This document shows, in pieces, positions 58,158 to 64,000 of a stretch of DNA of 64,000 nucleotides; the first letter of the stretch is position 1; each line of letters opens with the position of its first letter. This DNA is from Nocardioides sp. SR21 (GTDB lineage: Bacteria; Actinomycetota; Actinomycetes; Propionibacteriales; Nocardioidaceae), in contig NZ_JAKWJR010000004.1 in assembly GCF_022761125.1 (NCBI RefSeq), positions 124,001 to 188,000 of the forward strand, in the 5' to 3' direction. A program made the translations under genes and the position numbers. The notes beneath the pieces were generated by a model. That model saw only the letters and a list, made by a program, of their open reading frames with translations, did no database searches and had not been told where the DNA came from.

Positions 58158-58982
58158 GTGAAGCCTGCACCTTTCGACTACCGCCGGCCAGGGACGCTCG
58201 CAGAGGCCGTGGCCTCCCTGGCCGGTGAGCCGAACGCCAAGGTGCTGGCGGGCGGTCAGAGCCTGGTCCCGTTGCTGTCGATGCGGCTCGCGGCGCCGTC
58301 GCTGCTCGTCGACATCAACGGGATCTCAGGGCTCGACCGCATCGAGGTCTGTGAACAGCAGGGGGTCGACGGCGTCCGGGTGGGAGCTCTCGCCCGGCAC
58401 GCCGCCGTCCTCGCCTCTCCTGACGTACGGCGCGTCCAGCCGCTGGTGCCGATGGCGCTGGCGCACGTCGCGCACGCCACCATCCGCAACCGCGGCACCA
58501 CCGTCGGCTCGCTCGTGCACGCCGACGCCGCCGCCGAGATGCCGGTGGTGCTCACGCTGCTCGGCGGCCACCTCGAGGTCGAGGGCCCGGCCGGGCGGCG
58601 CACGATCCACGCCGACGACCTGTACATCGGCCCGCTCGAGTCCGCGCTCTCGCACGACGAGATCGCGGTCGCGGCGTTCTTCCCGGCGCTGGCGCCGGGC
58701 GCCGGTGTCGGCTTCGAGGAGATCGCCCGCCGGCACGGCGACTACGCGCTGGTCGGCGCCGCGGCGCTGGTCGACGGGGACTCGGTGAAGGTCGGCTACC
58801 TGTCCGTCAGCGACGTACCCACCGTGGTCGACCTCTCCGGCGTCGCCGACGCCGACCTCGGCGAGGCGGCCCTCGAGAAGCTGGAGCCGATGAGCGACAT
58901 CCACGCGACCGCGGCGTACCGCTCCCAGCTGGTGCGCGTGCTCACCGAGCGCGTGGTCCGATCGGTCAGGAAGGCAGCATGA
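58158..58982 (+). CDS. Molybdenum hydroxylase FAD subunit (CoxM/XdhB type)
   Basis: A 274-residue FAD subunit of the xanthine dehydrogenase/CO dehydrogenase family. The FAD motifs are AKVLAGGQSLVPLLSMRLAA and IRNRGTTVGSLVHADAAAEM. It passes electrons from the iron-sulfur subunit to an acceptor. GTG at 58158 is 14 nt after the permease stop. The 3' end overlaps the next gene by ATGA. The gene order, medium, small, large, is that of CODH-type enzymes. Confidence 0.93.
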   Translation: MKPAPFDYRRPGTLAEAVASLAGEPNAKVLAGGQSLVPLLSMRLAAPSLLVDINGISGLDRIEVCEQQGVDGVRVGALARHAAVLASPDVRRVQPLVPMALAHVAHATIRNRGTTVGSLVHADAAAEMPVVLTLLGGHLEVEGPAGRRTIHADDLYIGPLESALSHDEIAVAAFFPALAPGAGVGFEEIARRHGDYALVGAAALVDGDSVKVGYLSVSDVPTVVDLSGVADADLGEAALEKLEPMSDIHATAAYRSQLVRVLTERVVRSVRKAA

Positions 58983-59473
58983 GCGAGGAACTGCACGACG
59001 TACGCCTCACGGTGAACGGCGCCACGCACGACATCCGCGTGCCCGCCCGGCGGCTGCTGTCCGACGCGCTGCGGCACGACCTGAAGCTCACCGGCACGCA
59101 CGTCGGCTGCGAGCACGGCGTGTGCGGCGCGTGCACGATCCTCGTCGACGGCGAGCCGATGCGCGCCTGCCTGATGTTCGCCGTCTCGGCGGTGGACCAC
59201 GAGATCACCACCGTCGAAGGCCTCGCCGACGAGGACGGGACGCTCAGCCCGGTGCAGCAGGCCTTCGCCGAGTGCCACGGCCTGCAGTGCGGCTTCTGCA
59301 CGCCGGGCTTCCTGACCACGATCACGGCGGGGCTGGAGGCGAACCCGTGCCCCACCCACGACGAGGCGCGCGAGATGATCGCCGGCAACCTCTGCCGGTG
59401 CACGGGCTACCAGAACATCGTGAAGGCCGTGGAGCGAGCCGCGGTCCTGCGACAGGCTCAGGAACCGGCATGA
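58979..59473 (+). CDS. Molybdenum hydroxylase 2Fe-2S subunit (CoxS/XdhC type)
   Basis: A 164-residue iron-sulfur subunit with two 2Fe-2S clusters. The plant-type cluster is CEHGVCGACTILVDG plus RACLM; the second is CGFCTPGF and CRCTGYQN. All eight Cys are present. The N-terminal LTVNGATHDIRVPAR is typical. It sits between the FAD and large subunits, overlapping both by 4 nt. Confidence 0.95.
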   Translation: MSEELHDVRLTVNGATHDIRVPARRLLSDALRHDLKLTGTHVGCEHGVCGACTILVDGEPMRACLMFAVSAVDHEITTVEGLADEDGTLSPVQQAFAECHGLQCGFCTPGFLTTITAGLEANPCPTHDEAREMIAGNLCRCTGYQNIVKAVERAAVLRQAQEPA

Positions 59474-61875
59474 CCAGCAAGCTGATGGGCCAGGGCGTCC
59501 AGCGCGTCGAGGACCAGCGGTTCCTCCGTGGCCAAGGGCGGTACGTCGACGACGTCGCGGTCGAGCAGGACGTGCTGCACGCGGCCGTGCTCCGCTCGCC
59601 GCACGCGCACGCGCGGGTGCTCGACATCGACGTGTCCGACGTGCTCGACGTCGAAGGCGTCCACCTCGTCTACACCTACGAGGACCTCACCGGCCCGATG
59701 GCCGAGCCGCTGCCGCTGCTGATCCCGCACCCGGCGCTGACCGAGGGGCGCACGCAGTACGCGCTGGCCAAGGACGAGGTGAACTACGTCGGCGAGGCGA
59801 TCGCGTTCGTGGTCGCCGAGGACCGCTACATCGCCGAGGACGCCGTCTCGAAGATCCGGGTGCAGTACGAGTTCCTCCCCGCCGTGGTCGGCGTCGACGC
59901 CGCCCGCGCGGCGACCGACCTCGTGCACGCCGACGTACCCGGGAACATCGCGGCCAAGCTCGAGCAGAACGTCGGCGACGCGGTGGCGGCCATCGCCGCC
60001 GCGCCCCACAAGCTGGAGCTCGAGCTCACCATCGAGCGCAGTGCGTGCACCCCGATGGAGGGTCGCGGCACCGTCGCCCGCTGGGACCGCGACCTCAACC
60101 GGCTGCAGCTGTGGACGTCGACGCAGAGCTCCACCGGCGTGCGCGCCGCCGTCGCCGTGAAGATGGGCCTCGACCTCGGCCAGGTCGACGTGATCACGCC
60201 GGACGTCGGCGGCGGTTTCGGCGTGAAGATCAACCACCCGTGGCCGGAGGAGCTGCTGGTGCCGCTGGCGGCGCGCGTCCTCGGCCGGACGGTGAAGTTC
60301 ACCGAGGACCGGCGTGAGCACTTCATCTCGTCGGCCCACGAGCGCGGCCAGGTCCAGCACATCGAGGTCGGCTTCGACGACGACGGGCGGCTGCTCGGGC
60401 TGAACGTCGAGTTCTGGCACGACCACGGCGCGTACATCCCGTACGGCCTGATCGTCCCGATCATCACGTCGACGCAGCTGCTCGGGCCGTACAAGCCGCA
60501 GAACTACCGCGTGTACTTCGAGTCGCTCTACACCAACACCGTGATGGTCACGCCGTACCGCGGCGCCGGGCGGCCGCAGGGCTGCTACGCCATGGAGCGG
60601 ACCATGGACGCCATCGCGAAGTACCTCGGCAAGGACCGCGCCGAGGTGCGCGCGGTGAACTTCATCCAGCCCGACGAGTTCCCGTTCGACCAGGGACTGA
60701 TCTTCCAGGACGGCCGCGAGCTGGAGTACGACTCCGGCGACTACCCGGCGTCGCTGGAGAAGATCAAGGCGCTGGTCGGCTGGGACGAGTTCCCGGCGTT
60801 CAAGGCCGAGATGGCGGCCGAGGGACGGCGGGTCGGCATCGGCCTCGCCTGCTACGTCGAGGGCACCGGCGTCGGCCCCTACGAGGGCGCGCACGTGCAC
60901 ATCGAGACGACCGGCAAGGTCAAGGTCGCGACCGGCCTCACCACGCAGGGCCAGGGGCACGCCACGGTCTTCGCGCAGCTCGTCGCCGACGAGCTCGGCG
61001 TGAAGTTCGAGGACGTCGAGGTCGTCACCGGCGACACCCGTCGGATGCCGTACGCCGTGGGCACGTTCGCGTCCCGCGCTGCGGTCATGAGCGGCTCGGC
61101 GATCCACCTCGCGGCCAAGCGGGCCAAGGAGAAGGCGCTCAAGATCGCCGGCGAGGCGCTCGAGGCGGACCCGGCCGACCTGGAGATCGTCGACGGCGTG
61201 GTGTCGGTCAAGGGATCGCCCGGCTCGTCGATCGACCTCGGCACCGTGTCGGTGCTGTCGAACCCGCTGCGCTACGCGTTCGACGAGGCGTCGAAGGCCG
61301 CGACCCAGTTCTCGGTGGGTGATCCGGGCAAGCCGCCGGTCCCCGAGGACGAGGAGCCCGGCCTGGAGGGCCGCGACTTCTACTCGCCCGAGCGCGCGAC
61401 GTTCGCCTCGGGCATGCACGCGGTGATCGTCGAGACCGACCCCGACACCGCCGAGATCACGATCCTGAAGTACGCCGTCGTCCACGACTGCGGCAACCTG
61501 ATCAACCCGATGATCGTCGAGGGCCAGATCCACGGCGGCGTCGCGCAGGGCATCGGCGGAGCGCTCTACGAGCGGATGGCCTACGACGAGTCCGGGCAGC
61601 TGCTCAACGCGTCGTTCATGGACTTCCTGATGCCCTACGTCACCGAGGTGCCCGACGGCATCGACATCGACCACCTCGAGACGCCGTCGCCGCTGAACCC
61701 CCTGGGCATCAAGGGCGCCGGCGAGGCCGGCGTCATCCCCTCGGCCGCGGTGTTCGCCGCGGCGATCGAGGACGCCGAGGCTCCCTACGTCCCGGGGCTC
61801 GTCATCACGGCGATGCCGATCTCGCCGTCCGAGCTGTACGCGCTTCGCCACTCTCAAGGCCTGGAGAACTCATGA
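59470..61875 (+). CDS. Molybdenum hydroxylase large subunit, form II (CoxL/XdhA-like)
   Basis: An 801-residue catalytic subunit with the molybdopterin-cytosine-dinucleotide site. Visible are DVGGGFGVK, TPYRGAGRPQGCYAMERTM (form II signature, residues about 362-368), TGLTTQGQGHATVFAQ and the catalytic Glu in GIKGAGEAGVIPSA (Glu752). The form I CO dehydrogenase loop AYRCSFR is absent, so true CO oxidation is unlikely. The substrate is probably a purine or other N-heterocycle or aldehyde. The ATG overlaps the 2Fe-2S gene; the longer open frame upstream is a shadow. Confidence 0.9.
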   Translation: MTSKLMGQGVQRVEDQRFLRGQGRYVDDVAVEQDVLHAAVLRSPHAHARVLDIDVSDVLDVEGVHLVYTYEDLTGPMAEPLPLLIPHPALTEGRTQYALAKDEVNYVGEAIAFVVAEDRYIAEDAVSKIRVQYEFLPAVVGVDAARAATDLVHADVPGNIAAKLEQNVGDAVAAIAAAPHKLELELTIERSACTPMEGRGTVARWDRDLNRLQLWTSTQSSTGVRAAVAVKMGLDLGQVDVITPDVGGGFGVKINHPWPEELLVPLAARVLGRTVKFTEDRREHFISSAHERGQVQHIEVGFDDDGRLLGLNVEFWHDHGAYIPYGLIVPIITSTQLLGPYKPQNYRVYFESLYTNTVMVTPYRGAGRPQGCYAMERTMDAIAKYLGKDRAEVRAVNFIQPDEFPFDQGLIFQDGRELEYDSGDYPASLEKIKALVGWDEFPAFKAEMAAEGRRVGIGLACYVEGTGVGPYEGAHVHIETTGKVKVATGLTTQGQGHATVFAQLVADELGVKFEDVEVVTGDTRRMPYAVGTFASRAAVMSGSAIHLAAKRAKEKALKIAGEALEADPADLEIVDGVVSVKGSPGSSIDLGTVSVLSNPLRYAFDEASKAATQFSVGDPGKPPVPEDEEPGLEGRDFYSPERATFASGMHAVIVETDPDTAEITILKYAVVHDCGNLINPMIVEGQIHGGVAQGIGGALYERMAYDESGQLLNASFMDFLMPYVTEVPDGIDIDHLETPSPLNPLGIKGAGEAGVIPSAAVFAAAIEDAEAPYVPGLVITAMPISPSELYALRHSQGLENS

Positions 61876-62501
61876 ACATCGTCGGCTCCAACATCGTCCC
61901 GTTCCCGGTCGAGATGGTCTGGGAGGCGATCCTCGACCCGCGGGTGCTGGTGGCGACGATCCCGGGCTGCGACCGGCTGGTCGCGACCGGCGAGAACTCC
62001 TACGACATGACCGTGACCGCAGGCGTCGCCGCGATCAAGGGCACCTACCTGGGCTCCTGCACGCTCTCCGACCTCCAGCAGCACCAGTCGCTGGTGATGA
62101 AGCTGACCGGCGCCGGTGCGCCGGGCACCATCGACGCCACCGTGAAGGTGTTCTTCGGCGAGGCCGAGCCGGGCGTGACCCGGATCGACTACGACGCGGA
62201 CGCGGTCGTCGGCGGCATGGTGGGCGGCGTCGGCCAGCGGATGCTGACCTCGGTCTCCAAGCGGATGGCCGGCGACTTCTTCGACAACGTCGCGCAGGCG
62301 ATCGGCCAGGGTCCCGACCCGTCCGGTTCGGCGGTCGAACCGGCCGCGACCGCTGCGGGAGACGCTCCTGCTGCCCGTACCTTCACCGCCCCCGCGCGGC
62401 CGGCCGTCGGCTCGCAGTCCGACTTCGTGAAGGGCATCGCGGTCGGTGCGGGCCTGGTCGTCCTCGGGGTCGTCGTCGGGCGGCTGTTCGGTCGCCGATG
62501 A
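61872..62501 (+). CDS. coxG: CoxG-family SRPBCC protein with C-terminal anchor
   Basis: A 209-residue protein of the CoxG/SRPBCC family (MNIVGSNIVPFPVEMVWEAI, LDPRVLVATIPGCDRL, GVGQRMLTSVSKRMAGDFFD). A Pro/Ala linker leads to a C-terminal membrane helix (GIAVGAGLVVLGVVVGRLFG) that ends in GRR. CoxG-type proteins recruit the molybdenum hydroxylase to the membrane and deliver electrons to quinone. It overlaps both neighbouring genes by ATGA. Confidence 0.9.
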   Translation: MNIVGSNIVPFPVEMVWEAILDPRVLVATIPGCDRLVATGENSYDMTVTAGVAAIKGTYLGSCTLSDLQQHQSLVMKLTGAGAPGTIDATVKVFFGEAEPGVTRIDYDADAVVGGMVGGVGQRMLTSVSKRMAGDFFDNVAQAIGQGPDPSGSAVEPAATAAGDAPAARTFTAPARPAVGSQSDFVKGIAVGAGLVVLGVVVGRLFGRR

Positions 62502-63871
62502 CTGTCTCGGTCGACTCGACCGCGCGCGACCAGGCCGCCGCCGTACGTCGCCGCGAGATCTCCGCGCGCGAGCTGCTCGACCTGCACCTGGAGCGGATCG
62601 CCGCACGCAACCCGCAGCTGAACGCGATCGTCTCGCTCGACGAGGCACGTGCCCGCGAGGGGGCCGCGGCCGCCGACGCGGCGCTGGCGTCGGGAGCCGA
62701 GGTCGGACCGCTGCACGGGCTGCCGTTCGCGTTCAAGGACACCCACGCCGTCGCGGGGTGGAGCACGACGTACGGCTCTCCGCTCTACCGCGACCACGTC
62801 CCCGAGGCCGACGAGCTGATCGTGGAGCGGGTGCGTCGCGCGGGCGTGGTCACGATCGGCAAGACCAACGTGCCGGAGTTCGCGGCCGGGTCGCACACGT
62901 TCAACACGGTCTTCGGCACGACGCTGAATCCCGTCGACCCGACCCGCTCTGCCGGTGGCTCGTCGGGCGGCGCGGCGTGTGCGCTGGCGTCCGGGATGGT
63001 GCCGCTCGCGGACGGCTCCGACATGGGCGGCTCGCTGCGCAACCCCGCGTCGTTCTGCGGTGTCGTGGGGCTGCGGCCGTCGCTCGGACGGGTGCCGGAG
63101 TGGCCGCTCTACAACCAGTGGGAGACCACGTCGGTGGGCGGCCCGATGGCCCGCAACGTCGGCGACCTGGCGCTGCTGCTGTCGGTGCTGGCCGGACCGG
63201 ATCCCCGTGCCCCGCAGGCGCTGCGTGATCCCGGGGCGTCGTTCGCGTCGCTGCTCCCGCTCTCGCTCGCGGGCCTCCGGGTCGCGCTCTCGGTCGACCT
63301 CGGTGGCGCGTTCGAGGTCGACGCCGAGGTGGCGTCGGTGGTGTCGTCCGCCGCCACGCTCTTCGACCGGGTGACCGACGCCCATCCGGTGCTGACCGAG
63401 GCCGACGACACGTTCCGCACCTTGCGCGCGTGGCACTTCCAGGCGAAGTTCGGCTCGCTCCTCGCCGCGAACCCGGACGCCTTCAAGGCGTCGCTCGCCG
63501 ACAACATCCGGGCGGGGGAGTCGCTCACCGGCGCCGACGTCGCCCGCGCCTACCACCAGCGCACGGTGCTCGCCGAGCGGATGCGCGAGTTCTTCGAGCA
63601 CCACGACGTGCTCGTGCTCCCGGTGTCGCAGGTGCCGCCGTTCCCGGCGGACCAGGAGTTCCCGACCGAGATCAACGGCCGGCCGATGGAGAGCTACCTC
63701 GACTGGATGCGGGCGGCGTACTTCATCACCGTGACCGGCTGCCCGGCCATCTCGGTGCCGTTCGGGCACACGGCGTCCGGCCTGCCGGTCGGCATCCAGC
63801 TCGTCGCCGCGCACGGCCGCGACCGCTTCCTGCTCGAGGTGGCCGCGGCCGTCGAGGCCGCCGTCAGCTGA
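62498..63871 (+). CDS. Amidase-signature-family hydrolase
   Basis: A 457-residue Ser-Ser-Lys amidase. The Lys is in GLPFAFKDTHAVAG, the first Ser in SAGGSSGGAACALASG, and the nucleophile in DGSDMGGSLRNPASF. It cuts an amide, perhaps opening a ring product or releasing ammonia in the nitrogen pathway. The start overlaps coxG by 4 nt, so it is cotranslated with the hydroxylase. Its end overlaps the convergent aminotransferase gene by 8 nt. Confidence 0.88.
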   Translation: MTVSVDSTARDQAAAVRRREISARELLDLHLERIAARNPQLNAIVSLDEARAREGAAAADAALASGAEVGPLHGLPFAFKDTHAVAGWSTTYGSPLYRDHVPEADELIVERVRRAGVVTIGKTNVPEFAAGSHTFNTVFGTTLNPVDPTRSAGGSSGGAACALASGMVPLADGSDMGGSLRNPASFCGVVGLRPSLGRVPEWPLYNQWETTSVGGPMARNVGDLALLLSVLAGPDPRAPQALRDPGASFASLLPLSLAGLRVALSVDLGGAFEVDAEVASVVSSAATLFDRVTDAHPVLTEADDTFRTLRAWHFQAKFGSLLAANPDAFKASLADNIRAGESLTGADVARAYHQRTVLAERMREFFEHHDVLVLPVSQVPPFPADQEFPTEINGRPMESYLDWMRAAYFITVTGCPAISVPFGHTASGLPVGIQLVAAHGRDRFLLEVAAAVEAAVS

Positions 63872-64000
63872 CGACGAACGCGTTGATCGCGTCGAGGGCG
63901 CGGTCGACGTCGCTGTCGTCGACGTACGGCGCCAGCCCGAGCCGCAGCGCGTTCTCGTCGTCGAGGCCGAGCCGGCGGAATCCCTCGTAGGCGTAGAACG
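63864..64000 (-). CDS. Class V aminotransferase/cysteine-desulfurase-like, C-terminal end (partial)
   Basis: The last 44 codons plus stop of a gene that continues past the window. The sequence FYAYEGFRRLGLDDENALRL and GLAPYVDDSDVDRALDAI resembles the C-terminal helix of class V pyridoxal-phosphate enzymes (R-x-G-x-A-x-Y and E-V-D-R-x-L). Class V includes SufS-type desulfurases and the ureidoglycine-glyoxylate aminotransferases of purine use, so either is possible in this locus. The PLP lysine is outside the window. Confidence 0.5.
   Translation of the reverse strand, partial: FYAYEGFRRLGLDDENALRLGLAPYVDDSDVDRALDAINAFVVS

Noticed and set aside
59470..61875. True CO dehydrogenase (form I)
   Set aside because: The active-site loop has PYRGAGR instead of AYRCSFR.
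1..64000. CRISPR array, tRNA or rRNA genes, insertion sequences, prophage
   Set aside because: No regularly spaced repeats, cloverleaf sequences, transposase or phage motifs were found by reading; tandem repeats near secA are too few and unequal for CRISPR.

Overview
The window is GC-rich actinobacterial chromosome, most like a Nocardioides-type member of the Propionibacteriales. This is inferred from base composition, the many GTG starts and gene order shared with Mycobacterium tuberculosis. The marks are a secA tail next to an Rv3235-family gene, the tatB/mrp/MgtE-like block, and a parA-rhlE-ferritin-like-DUF3107-TetR-moeZ block matching Rv3213c-Rv3206c. No rRNA, tRNA, CRISPR array, insertion sequence or prophage was seen.

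Layout. 0-1 kb: the 3' end of secA, then about 690 bp of gene-free repeats that include extra copies of the secA stop region. 1-5.5 kb: an Rv3235-family gene, a LysM membrane protein, a secreted BNR/sialidase-like protein with a methyltransferase, a LuxR-type regulator and an unknown gene. 5.5-8.8 kb, minus strand: tatB, mrp, a DUF1003 protein and a soluble MgtE-like CBS protein. 8.9-25.7 kb: an unusual region with six related PAPS-type sulfotransferase paralogues and a seventh divergent one. They are interleaved with a LicD-methyltransferase fusion, two GT2-like glycosyltransferases, a coiled-coil mini-protein, and secreted phospholipase-D-like and EEP nuclease/phosphatase-like proteins. One probably unrelated acyl-CoA dehydrogenase lies inside. 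This looks like a locus for building and sulfating a surface glycan or lipid, and is the best candidate for an undescribed system.

25.7-35 kb: an MFS protein fused to a cyclic-nucleotide-binding domain, a third EEP protein, DUF5302, MaoC, a POT peptide transporter, an MFS exporter and a CASTOR/POLLUX-like channel. 35-44 kb: DUF6758 and PHP genes, an SDR, the ParA-to-MoeZ core block and an L,D-transpeptidase. 44-51.7 kb: a WD40/TolB-like propeller, a secreted serine protease, a DUF4129-MoxR-DUF58 operon ending in an alkyltransferase-like gene, and two adjacent secreted four-cysteine paralogues with no family I recognise.

51.7-64 kb: a nitrogen-scavenging locus. A minus-strand operon encodes the DUF2877/FdrA/DUF1116 trio (AllH/AllF/AllG-like, oxamate carbamoyltransferase). 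It diverges from a PucR regulator, an NCS2 nucleobase permease, a form II molybdenum hydroxylase (M, S and L subunits) with CoxG, an amidase, and a convergent class V aminotransferase cut by the window edge. Together these suggest uptake and oxidation of a purine or other N-heterocycle and recovery of its nitrogen.

Many genes start 5-8 nt after a TANNNT-like -10 hexamer with no ribosome binding site, which suggests common leaderless transcription. In several cases the hexamer overlaps the stop codon of the gene before.
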